DNA of 58,866 nt, taken from NCBI GenBank assembly GCA_002083395.1, contig LWDH01000043.1, forward strand, positions 1 through 58,866. The letters run 5' to 3'. Under the pieces are notes generated by a model that made no database searches, was not told the DNA's origin, and worked only from the letters and a program-made list of their open reading frames with translations. A program made the position numbers and the translations under genes. Position 1 is the first letter of the stretch. The number at the start of each line of letters is the position of its first letter. This document shows positions 8,925 through 16,285 of the stretch, one piece after another. This DNA comes from Proteobacteria bacterium SG_bin4 (GTDB taxonomy: Bacteria > Pseudomonadota > Gammaproteobacteria > Burkholderiales > Nitrosomonadaceae).

Positions 8925-8949
8925 ATCCCCCCAGTTATGCTGGGGGGAT
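8925..8949 (+). promoter_or_regulatory. Strong GC hairpin in the LysR-P460 intergenic region
   Basis: A perfect 10-bp stem ATCCCCCCAG / CTGGGGGGAT with a 5-nt loop stands out in AT-rich DNA, about 90 bp before the P460 start. No T tract follows, so it is not a normal terminator. It could be an operator, an mRNA 5' stabiliser or an attenuation element. The rest of 8805-9036 should contain the divergent promoters but I cannot place them confidently. Confidence 0.5.
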
Positions 8950-9036
8950 TAGTCTGGAAATTTGATTCTTAATTCAGAAGCTTAATTTATAAATTATATT
9001 CCATTCATGAAATTTAACAAAATACAAAGGAAAATT

Positions 9037-9627
9037 ATGAAAAGAAAGTTTAGTTTAGTAGGCCTTATTATGATGTCTACAGTTGCTTTGTTGACTGCTA
9101 ATGCTGTGTCAGCAAAAGAATCTTTTACCATCAAAAACGGAGAACTTCAACGTCCAACGGGCTATAGGGAATGGATTCAAGTTGGTACACCTTTAACTCC
9201 TAATGATATGAACGATGGAAAAGCAAACTTTCCTGAATTTCATAACGTATATATTGATCCAGAAAGCTGGGATCATTGGAAGAAGACTGGAAAATTTCGT
9301 GAAGGTACTGTGTTCGTAAAAGAAATGATTAGTGTAGGTAGCAAGTCCGCAGCCAGTGGTAATGGTTATTTTATGGGAGAATTTATTGGTTTAGAAGTAG
9401 CAATTAAAAGCAAGGCAGCATTTCCTAATGAACCAGGTAACTGGGCGTACTTTAGTTTCTCAAGCCCAGACCATAAAACGATAAAAGAAACAGCTCAAGC
9501 ATTCCCTGTTGCAGACTGTAATTCTTGCCATGAAAAATCAGCAAAAGATGATTTCGTGTTTACACAATACTATCCAGTGCTTCGCGCTGCCAAAAATGAT
9601 CCAATTAAAGCGATTGGAGGTAAATAA
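9037..9627 (+). CDS. Cytochrome P460 (hydroxylamine/NO-oxidising c-type haem protein)
   Basis: 196 residues from ATG 9037, chosen over ATG 9007 because AAAGG lies 6 nt before it and a normal signal peptide follows (MKRKFSLVGLIMMSTVALL, cut near AVSA-KE). The haem c motif CNSCH is at about residue 161, followed by the typical FTQYYPVLRAAK end. The core VYIDPESWDHWKKTGKF, GNGYFMGEFIGLE and NEPGNWAYF closely follow Nitrosomonas europaea P460, whose haem is cross-linked to a lysine and which oxidises hydroxylamine to N2O in the periplasm. The Glu in FIGLE corresponds to a proposed distal-pocket acid. It is translationally coupled to the next gene. Confidence 0.92.
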   Translation: MKRKFSLVGLIMMSTVALLTANAVSAKESFTIKNGELQRPTGYREWIQVGTPLTPNDMNDGKANFPEFHNVYIDPESWDHWKKTGKFREGTVFVKEMISVGSKSAASGNGYFMGEFIGLEVAIKSKAAFPNEPGNWAYFSFSSPDHKTIKETAQAFPVADCNSCHEKSAKDDFVFTQYYPVLRAAKNDPIKAIGGK

Positions 9628-10211
9628 TGAGTTGGTTGTCTAATTTGAAGATGAGTGCTTTTTTCTTCAGTATGGTTTTTGCCATTTCAACAGTAGCAAC
9701 ACCAAAAGTTGGCTACTCAATGGAAATGCACAATTTCTCACCCTATGTTGATAAGTCAGGGAATATTAGTTTGCCTCCAGATTTTAGGATCTCTATGGTG
9801 CACTTGGGATCTTGGTTGATTCCTGAAGGTGATGCTAGTGGATTTCACGACGTTTATACTGAGGCGAAAACGGCAATACATTATCGAAAAACTGGAAAAT
9901 TTCCTGATGGTGCAACAATTGTCAAGGAAGTTCGGGAAGCCAAATTTGGTGACTACACAACTGGGAAAAAGGTTGGTTACGCATCAAGCAATATTAAGTT
10001 GTGGTTTGTTATGGTTAAAGACACTCAAGGACGTTTTCATGGAAATCAAAGCTGGGGCGATGGCTGGGGATGGGCACTTATTAAAACAGATGACGTGAAT
10101 AAAAACACATCGACTGATTATAAAAAGGACTGCCTTGGTTGTCATGTACCAGCAAAGGATAAAGATTGGGTTTATGTAAATGAATATCCAACATTAGTTG
10201 CTCCAAAGTAA
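9627..10211 (+). CDS. Second cytochrome P460-family protein
   Basis: 194 residues with a signal peptide (hydrophobic 9-28) and one CLGCH haem c motif at 169-173 followed by a WVYVNEYPTLV tail like that of P460. The middle HDVYTEAKTAIHYRKTGKFPDG and TIVKEV mirrors the P460 core, but it lacks the IGLE acid segment. It is therefore a divergent paralogue that may carry out another reaction (for example on NO or as electron partner). The start codon overlaps the preceding stop by one base (TAATG), giving a two-gene operon that ends at the terminator just downstream. Confidence 0.85.
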   Translation: MSWLSNLKMSAFFFSMVFAISTVATPKVGYSMEMHNFSPYVDKSGNISLPPDFRISMVHLGSWLIPEGDASGFHDVYTEAKTAIHYRKTGKFPDGATIVKEVREAKFGDYTTGKKVGYASSNIKLWFVMVKDTQGRFHGNQSWGDGWGWALIKTDDVNKNTSTDYKKDCLGCHVPAKDKDWVYVNEYPTLVAPK

Positions 10212-10223
10212 ATGATTTAACTT

Positions 10224-10267
10224 ACGTAATACTTCTTAAACATTACAAAGAAGTATTACGTTTTTCT
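10224..10267 (+). terminator. Rho-independent terminator of the P460 operon
   Basis: A perfect 14-bp stem ACGTAATACTTCTT (10224-10237) / AAGAAGTATTACGT (10248-10261) with a 10-nt loop is followed by TTTTTCT. It lies 13 bp after the second P460 gene and separates that operon from the beta-propeller gene. Confidence 0.85.
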
Positions 10268-10414
10268 AGCACACAGCTTCGATACATCTCTTGTCGGCCT
10301 TGGCAAAATTAATAATGTATTGGAAATGCAGAAAACACTTCGAGTAGTACCTACGTGATCTCTTTAAGAAATAAAAAGTTGGCATATAAGATGATAAATC
10401 ATAAAGGCATAGAA

Positions 10415-11767
10415 ATGGAAAATCGCGCTAATAATGACTCTATTGCGCTAAGGATCTTTTTATTACTGGTTTTTTTATTGGTATTCGTAAATTTGGCACA
10501 AACAAGCAAAGCCGAAACTATAAAAAAAAGTATTCCAGATAACATTATTTATGTAGTAAGCAATGATCCAGTTGAAAATGGAAATTCCATACTCGCATAC
10601 AAAAGAGATCAAGACGGCAATTTGACACCGCTATCCGGTTCACCATTTTTAACAAGTGGAAAAGGATATGCTACAAAAGAAAAAGAATATGGATTACCCC
10701 ATTTTGGTCCTTTTGATCTTGATCAGAACATCATATTTAATCAGGAGAAAACACGCCTCTTTGCAACTAATGGCGGATCTGATTCTATTGCAGTTTTCGA
10801 TATTCAATCGGATGGCACATTAAAGGCTGTTCCTGGCTCTCCATTTCCTTCCGGAGGGAAAAATCCAGTTAGTTTAGGGTTAGCAGGAGATAAGCTATAC
10901 GTAGTGAATAAGAACGAAGATCCTGGTCGCGATATGACCAAAACAAAACCAAACTACACTGGCTTTAGAGTTAATCCTAACGGAATATTGATACCCATCC
11001 CTAATTCAACTATTGAGCTAGCTACGGCAAGCAGATCTCCTACCCAGGCACTTATTGTTAAAGAGAGATTTATTTTCGATGGTGACTTTGGCAGATTTCC
11101 ACTTGCAAGCCGCGTTGCAATGTGGGGAGAAGATCTTAAGAAAGATACTCCTAGTATGATTAGGTCGTTCAGAATCAAGCCAAATGGCACGCTGGAGCAG
11201 AATCCACCAACACCTGCACCACCAGGCGCGTTTGACGGAGGGCTTGATGTTGATAATGATGGTGAACCTGATCCACTTATGTTTGGCTTGCAAAAACACC
11301 CTACGAAACAGCTAATATACGTAAGTATGGTTTCCGGTGCCAGGATGGCAGTTTTTTCCTACGATGATAGGGGAAAACTTTCACTGGAGAACATAGTGAC
11401 TAACAAAGGCCAGTTAATTTGCTGGATAAAAATAAACAAAAAAGGAACCCGTGCTTATACAACAAATAATGGAGATAACACTGTATCCGTTTACGATCTC
11501 ACCGATCCCATTAATCCAAAAGAAATTCAAACCTTAAAACTAAAGGGTAATGGACACCCCTATCAGCTTGATCTCGATTCGAAGGAAAGCTTTATGTATA
11601 TCGTTAAACATCGGACATTCCCAGAAACACCAATCGGGAAAGGTAATGAATTAGATGTACTAAAAATTAAAGAAGACGGAACGCTAGAAGAGGTCTCATC
11701 TTCTCCAATCAAACTTCCTGTAAGAGATGATTTACTTGCGCGTCCTCAGGGTGTGGCTGCTTTGTAA
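10415..11767 (+). CDS. Exported lactonase-type (YncE-like) beta-propeller protein
   Basis: 450 residues from ATG 10415 (AAAGG upstream); alternative starts are GTG 10355 and ATG 10391. A signal peptide (LRIFLLLVFLLVFVNLAQ, cut near SKA-ET) sends it to the periplasm. Repeats such as YVVSNDP...ILAYKRDQDGNLTPLSGSPF, LFATNGGSDSIAVFDI and AYTTNNGDNTVSVYDL are blades of a seven-bladed propeller of the lactonase/6-phosphogluconolactonase fold. An insert with DVDNDGEPDP looks like a calcium-binding loop. The substrate is unknown; it may only bind. It lies downstream of the P460 operon but has its own transcription start because of the terminator. Confidence 0.75.
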   Translation: MENRANNDSIALRIFLLLVFLLVFVNLAQTSKAETIKKSIPDNIIYVVSNDPVENGNSILAYKRDQDGNLTPLSGSPFLTSGKGYATKEKEYGLPHFGPFDLDQNIIFNQEKTRLFATNGGSDSIAVFDIQSDGTLKAVPGSPFPSGGKNPVSLGLAGDKLYVVNKNEDPGRDMTKTKPNYTGFRVNPNGILIPIPNSTIELATASRSPTQALIVKERFIFDGDFGRFPLASRVAMWGEDLKKDTPSMIRSFRIKPNGTLEQNPPTPAPPGAFDGGLDVDNDGEPDPLMFGLQKHPTKQLIYVSMVSGARMAVFSYDDRGKLSLENIVTNKGQLICWIKINKKGTRAYTTNNGDNTVSVYDLTDPINPKEIQTLKLKGNGHPYQLDLDSKESFMYIVKHRTFPETPIGKGNELDVLKIKEDGTLEEVSSSPIKLPVRDDLLARPQGVAAL

Positions 11768-12278
11768 ACTGCCAGATTTTATAACTCATTGTCCGTTTCT
11801 ATGAATTCTGCTCAATGAAATTTAATATTTCTATTTTTAGTCAGAGGGTTAATTATAAATAGAGCCATTAAATAAACACAATCAGAATTTTATCTAGCTG
11901 GATTAATAATGGATCGTATGTATTTTTTTATTAGTCCACCTAAGAGGTTACAAAATAAAAGAGAAAAAGAGCGGTTCTTTAAGCAAATTCACTGTCTTGT
12001 TTGTATCTGGAATACTGATATCTAGTATAGGAGTTCCGTTCAGCAATCGGGCTAGTGCCGTCACTCTGGACATGGCAGCACCCTTCCTCCCGTATCAATA
12101 ATTTCCCCTTTAGAAGCCCGCACGAATTCAGCGAATCTCGAGTTGGCTTTTCTGTTCCCATATGAACTTACGTTCGCTTCTGACTGAAAGTGGACATATT
12201 AAATGTGCCATTTTGTAGTCTTTATTCAATTCTATTCCTGAATATGTCAAATTAAATACAAACTTTCTCATTTTGTGA
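11768..12278. other. Gap with one doubtful small ORF
   Basis: There is no recognisable gene. On the minus strand ATG 12073 preceded by a GGAGGAAGGG-type ribosome site opens 41 codons (MSRVTALARLLNGTPILDIS...), ending at 11948. It could be a real small protein, but no family or conservation evidence is available from sequence alone. The rest is AT-rich and without clear repeats or terminators. Confidence 0.3.
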
Positions 12279-12644
12279 TTATATTTTGTGCGTTTTTTTG
12301 TTGCTAACAGCATCTATTTTAATCAGATTCAATTTTTCTTGATTTTCATACTGAATAGAAACATTCTTACCAAGGGGTGGGGGAGGGCTAAATAATTCCA
12401 GTTTGTGCGAGACAAAATCTTTATTCACTTGTTGATAAACAAGACCTTCTTGTTTGTCGATAAAGAGAATTAAACCTTCATAGACTTTATTATTCGTTTC
12501 CGCTGTTTTTGCCAAATAAATATTATAGATACCTGGTTTAATGCCTTCCTCAGCTTTTTTAATTAATCCGGCCGTTTTCCACTCATTATCAATAAAATTC
12601 TGAAGGATTCTCTGCCCATTCATGACTAAGAGGCGTTGTTTCAT
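12279..12644 (-). CDS. KfrB-domain-like plasmid protein
   Basis: 121 residues. The part from about 38 to 100 (GIYNIYLAKTAET, VYEGLILFIDKQEGLVYQQ, then FVSHKLELF and GKNVSIQY) matches the pattern of the KfrB domain (Y.G.I, Q, H, G..V.I.Y) found in IncP stable-inheritance proteins. Its start overlaps the korB stop by 4 bp, so it is in the korB operon, as kfr genes are linked to korB in IncP plasmids. The function of KfrB is not well known; a role in plasmid stability is inferred. Confidence 0.55.
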   Translation of the reverse strand: MKQRLLVMNGQRILQNFIDNEWKTAGLIKKAEEGIKPGIYNIYLAKTAETNNKVYEGLILFIDKQEGLVYQQVNKDFVSHKLELFSPPPPLGKNVSIQYENQEKLNLIKIDAVSNKKTHKI

Positions 12645-13705
12645 TTGGATAAATTGAGATAAACTTCTTGAATGATCATTTCCAGATCAAATTCTTTCTT
12701 GTTTACGCCAAAAAAAAAGGCGGTCAGGTTAAAAGCACCGCGACCTGTTCCATCAAAGTCGCCGTCTTTCAATGAATATAGGATAGATTGAAAAAGATCC
12801 TTACACTTCTGGCCGGCAATAAAGTAGGCTTTAAGCGTATCGGTAATCATTGTCTTTTGCGCATCAGATAGTTTTTTCATAATGTCTTTTGGCTGATGCG
12901 TTCTTTTCTTTAGACGGACATAAATATAGACGAGCAATTGATCGGCAGGGGATTTATGGCCGCGTTCTTTTTTTTCTGCTTTGGTCTCAAGACTATCTGT
13001 AGCGGGGTAGGGGGCTTGACGGGTTAATTCATCCACAATACCTTTTTCATCATCCTTTGATTCCAGGAATTTTCTAAACTGCTGTATTTTAGTGCGGGTA
13101 ATGTCTTCTGGTCGGCTGTATTTCAACCAATCGACCAGTTCCAAAGGATAGGTTTTGAATATCTTTTTCAGATTAAATATGGCTGCTATATCTGTCAAAT
13201 TTCCGGAATTAAACAGTTCGGCAATAGGATCGGGTAAATCCATGGCCGCTGCATGTAATGATACATAGGAAGCCGATTTGCCAATGAATTTGCCTATTTG
13301 TTCATGGGTTTTACCAGCAGCAATCTCACGTCCGATATAATCAACGATTTCGCGTGATGTCAGATTATCCCGTTGCAAGTTTTCAACTACCTGATCCGCC
13401 AAACTGTAATCGGCATCAATATAGGCGGGTATTGATCTAAGTCCTGCATTTTTACTGGCGCGATATCTTCTGGCGCCATGATTGATAATATAGGTTCCGG
13501 GTTTGTCTGGATTGGGACGCACTGATATAGGCGTTTTTACACCTCGTAGTTTAATCGTTTCTGTTAATTCTGCGAGTGAAGCTGCATCAAAAGTTTTTCT
13601 AGGTTGAGCTGCATCTTCCATAATTAAATCAAGTGAAATCTGACTCGCGCCCAACACATTAGGCGCTTTATTCCTCTCATCGGATAAAGTTTTCTTACTT
13701 GTCAT
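12641..13705 (-). CDS. korB: KorB-like ParB-family partition and repressor protein
   Basis: 354 residues, KorB size. The ParB nuclease-like N-domain has QPRKTFDAASLAELTETIK and the CTP-binding signature INHGARRYRASKNAGL (about 85-100). A KorB-type helix-turn-helix domain follows (SREIVDYIGREIAAGKTHEQ, FIGKSASYVSLHAAAMDLP). In IncP plasmids KorB binds operators across the backbone, represses rep, trb and kor genes, and acts with IncC in partition. No IncC ATPase is next to it here and I found no classical OB site (TTTAGCSGCTAAA), so its partner and operators differ or lie outside. Confidence 0.88.
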   Translation of the reverse strand: MTSKKTLSDERNKAPNVLGASQISLDLIMEDAAQPRKTFDAASLAELTETIKLRGVKTPISVRPNPDKPGTYIINHGARRYRASKNAGLRSIPAYIDADYSLADQVVENLQRDNLTSREIVDYIGREIAAGKTHEQIGKFIGKSASYVSLHAAAMDLPDPIAELFNSGNLTDIAAIFNLKKIFKTYPLELVDWLKYSRPEDITRTKIQQFRKFLESKDDEKGIVDELTRQAPYPATDSLETKAEKKERGHKSPADQLLVYIYVRLKKRTHQPKDIMKKLSDAQKTMITDTLKAYFIAGQKCKDLFQSILYSLKDGDFDGTGRGAFNLTAFFFGVNKKEFDLEMIIQEVYLNLSK

Positions 13706-14133
13706 TGATTTAATTATTACTTTGTTTTAAAAAGTAATTTCCTGAGTTATAGAATTCTGTGAAAATTAAGGGCAATATTTCATTACTATAATTCTTCTCA
13801 ATTTAAGTGAAGGGGGAATGTATCTTCTCAGATAAAGATGACTTGCTCAAAGCAAGAAAAGGGACCGACATAAACATTTGATAAAATACCCTCCAAAGTT
13901 AAACCATTGATCTTGTTATGAACTAGCCTGTAACACAGGCCGGAATCATAAATGCCAAAAAACATCGCAACCAGGCGATATTCTATCTGTTATAAATATT
14001 TATTTGACCGGGGAATTGTATATTTTATCCATGATCATGCATTATAACCTTAATATAATTATGTATATTAAAAATGAATATGAAACAAACCAAAAGACAA
14101 ATACTTAACGGTTAAGGGAGCCGCAATTACGAT
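13706..14133. other. korB-trbA intergenic regulatory region
   Basis: A 428-bp gap between divergent genes must hold the promoters of both. A palindrome GCCTGT-AAC-ACAGGC lies at 13926-13940, a plausible operator for KorB or TrbA. There is no ORF with gene character. The ribosome site for trbA is weak (AGGGAG about 13 nt ahead). Confidence 0.45.
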
Positions 14134-14496
14134 ATGTATAATTTAATTCTGACAACAAACATTTTAAGAATTCTGCGCGAGAAGAAAATAACAAAAGCTG
14201 AGTTGGCAGAAAAAGCGGGCATTTCAATCTCTTTTATTACTGAACTGACCAATGACAAAGCCAATCCATCGCTCAGAGTCATAGAAGCGATTGCCAAAGC
14301 ATTGGATACGCCGCTGCCGCTATTGTTCGACAATTCGGATATGAGTACAGCAGAACGAGCCTTATTAGCAGATGGCAGTGCTGGACATCTGGCTAAGGGA
14401 TTTGTCTGGAAGGGCGCTGTATTGAGTGAGTTTCAGGCATTCCAGGTCGCGCAATGGGATCGCGAAAACCGGGAGATTATAAGAAAATTAAAATGA
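14134..14496 (+). CDS. trbA: TrbA-like transcriptional regulator
   Basis: 120 residues. An XRE-type helix-turn-helix occupies about 8-62 (KITKAELAEKAGISISFITELTND, NPSLRVIEAIAKAL). The C-terminal part (GFVWKGAVLSEFQAFQVAQWDRENR) matches the KorA/TrbA dimerisation tail pattern of IncP TrbA. TrbA represses transfer genes so that mating functions are made only at low level. It sits directly before trbB, as in IncP plasmids. Confidence 0.85.
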   Translation: MYNLILTTNILRILREKKITKAELAEKAGISISFITELTNDKANPSLRVIEAIAKALDTPLPLLFDNSDMSTAERALLADGSAGHLAKGFVWKGAVLSEFQAFQVAQWDRENREIIRKLK

Positions 14497-14578
14497 AACA
14501 ATAAAAATATATTGCATAGTAGTAATTATTATTATATCGTTGTGTTTAATATTTATTTATTGCTGCACCGATATAACA

Positions 14579-15538
14579 ATGTCAGATCTTTTGTCAAACA
14601 TCGCAACCGTTAAAGACAGAGCTAAGAGCAAGCTGGAGCGCGATGCACGGGAAATACTGTCTGCATTGCAGGATCCCGAAACGGTTGAAATCATGGTCAA
14701 TGCCGATGGCCGTATCTGGCAAGAGAAGCTTGGTCAAAAGATACAACATATCGGAAATATCCAGACTGCCCAGGTTGAGGCTGTTATCAAAACGGTTGCC
14801 GGATACCACGGCAAGGAAATCAATCGATTTAATCCAATCATTGAAGGTGAGTTTCCACTTGATAACTCACGCTTTGCCGGTCAACTACCCCCCATTGTTA
14901 CAGCGCCCACTTTCGCCATCCGCAAAAAAGCCATCAAGATTTTTACACTTGAGCAGTATGTAGAAACCGGCGTTTTGTTACCAAGACACTGTGATGTCAT
15001 TAAGGATGCTGTGCGCAAGCACCGCAACATTCTGGTCATTGGTGGCACCGGATCAGGTAAAACAACCTTGATCAACGCCATCATCAATGAAATGGTTCTC
15101 AATGATCCGGATGAGCGCATTTTTATCTTGGAGGATACCGGCGAGATTCAATGCGCTGCCGAGAATTTTGTTCAGTATCACACCACACTCGATGTCAACA
15201 TGACGCAGTTGTTGAAAACAACATTGCGTATGCGCCCGGATCGCATTCTGGTGGGCGAAGTAAGAGGTGCAGAAGCACTGGATTTGCTCGATGCCTGGAA
15301 CACGGGGCACGAAGGCGGTGCTGCTACACTGCATGCCAATGATGCAATGTCAGGACTCACTCGCTTGGAATCACTCATTTCACGCAATCCTTCAGCACCT
15401 AAAGAGATCATGCCTTTGATCGCAGAGGCGGTTGATATGGTCGTGCATATCACGCGCGCACCACATGGCAGACAAATCCAACAAATCATTGAAGTACAAG
15501 GTTTTAAAAGAGGAAGTTATCAAATCAAAAAGCTGTAA
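14579..15538 (+). CDS. trbB: TrbB, VirB11-type secretion ATPase
   Basis: 319 residues from ATG 14579; an upstream GTG at 14540 would add 13 residues that do not fit the family. Walker A GGTGSGKTT is at about 154-162, and the Asp box and Walker B region are LRMRPDRILVGEVRGAEA. TrbB is the hexameric cytoplasmic ATPase at the base of the P-type mating-pair apparatus and powers pilus assembly and substrate transfer. First gene of the trb operon; the spacing to trbC is 21 bp. Confidence 0.95.
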   Translation: MSDLLSNIATVKDRAKSKLERDAREILSALQDPETVEIMVNADGRIWQEKLGQKIQHIGNIQTAQVEAVIKTVAGYHGKEINRFNPIIEGEFPLDNSRFAGQLPPIVTAPTFAIRKKAIKIFTLEQYVETGVLLPRHCDVIKDAVRKHRNILVIGGTGSGKTTLINAIINEMVLNDPDERIFILEDTGEIQCAAENFVQYHTTLDVNMTQLLKTTLRMRPDRILVGEVRGAEALDLLDAWNTGHEGGAATLHANDAMSGLTRLESLISRNPSAPKEIMPLIAEAVDMVVHITRAPHGRQIQQIIEVQGFKRGSYQIKKL

Positions 15539-15559
15539 ATATTTCATAGGAGTCGATCA

Positions 15560-15925
15560 ATGAAGCTAATCAGTATCAAGGGTGTCTCTCCATTCAGTTG
15601 TATCTATTCATTCGCTGTCTTGTTTTTACTACTTTTGTCTGCTGATCAAGCCCAAGCAGCCGTTGGCGCAGGTGGTGCACTTCCCTATGAAACCTGGCTG
15701 GTTAGTCTCAGAAACTCCGTTACCGGCCCGGTTGCTTTCACTTTGTCCATTGTTGGCATTGTGGTTGCAGGCGGCATTCTGATCTTTGGTGGTGAGCTTA
15801 ATGCTTTTTTCCGCACCTTGATTTTTATCGTGTTGGTGATGGCGTTACTCGTTGGAGCCAACAATGTGATGACCAATCTATTCCAGGGCGCGGTCATTCC
15901 GGGTGAAGCGTCAGGGACAATCTAG
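15560..15925 (+). CDS. trbC: TrbC, conjugative pilin (VirB2 family)
   Basis: 121 residues: a long signal sequence (hydrophobic 15-35, cut after AQA-AVGA), then two transmembrane helices (VAFTLSIVGIVVAGGILIFGG and TLIFIVLVMALLVGANNVM). In RP4 the TrbC propilin is trimmed and cyclised by TraF to build the pilus; a TraF peptidase gene is not in this window. AGGAG lies 8 nt upstream of the ATG. Confidence 0.92.
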   Translation: MKLISIKGVSPFSCIYSFAVLFLLLLSADQAQAAVGAGGALPYETWLVSLRNSVTGPVAFTLSIVGIVVAGGILIFGGELNAFFRTLIFIVLVMALLVGANNVMTNLFQGAVIPGEASGTI

Positions 15926-15973
15926 AGTTAGAAGAAGCTATCCCTCAAAGTTAGTCAAACAGGAGGCAAACTC

Positions 15974-16285
15974 ATGGCACTTCGAACCATACCTATCCGT
16001 CAATCGGGAAACCGTCCTAACCTGTTTATGGGTGGTGACCGCGAACTCGTCATGTTTTCTATCCTGATTGCAGCCACATCCATCTTTGTGGCGATGGAAA
16101 TCAAGGCCACGATCTTCGGCATAGCGCTGTGGTTTTTTGCCCTGTTTGCACTGCGACTGATGGCTAAAAATGATCCGCAACTGCGTCATGTGTACTTGCG
16201 CCAGATTCAATACAAGAAATACTATCCGGCGCGCAGTACCCCTTTTTATGACAATACGCTCACACAGGAGAAACAGCACTTATGA
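15974..16285 (+). CDS. trbD: TrbD, VirB3-like inner-membrane protein
   Basis: 103 residues with the VirB3/TrbD start (ALRTIPIRQSGNRPNLFMGGDREL) and two adjacent hydrophobic segments (about 28-64). It helps dock the VirB4-type ATPase TrbE at the membrane. Its stop overlaps the trbE start (ATGA), so the two are coupled. Confidence 0.93.
   Translation: MALRTIPIRQSGNRPNLFMGGDRELVMFSILIAATSIFVAMEIKATIFGIALWFFALFALRLMAKNDPQLRHVYLRQIQYKKYYPARSTPFYDNTLTQEKQHL

Noticed and set aside
8925..8949. GC hairpin as a terminator for the P460 operon or LysR gene
   Set aside because: No T tract on either side, and it lies upstream of both coding regions in the divergent gap.
11979..12161. 60-codon minus-strand ORF as a gene
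   Set aside because: No ribosome site, no family pattern; low-complexity of evidence. A shorter overlapping frame with a ribosome site is only mentioned in the gap entry.
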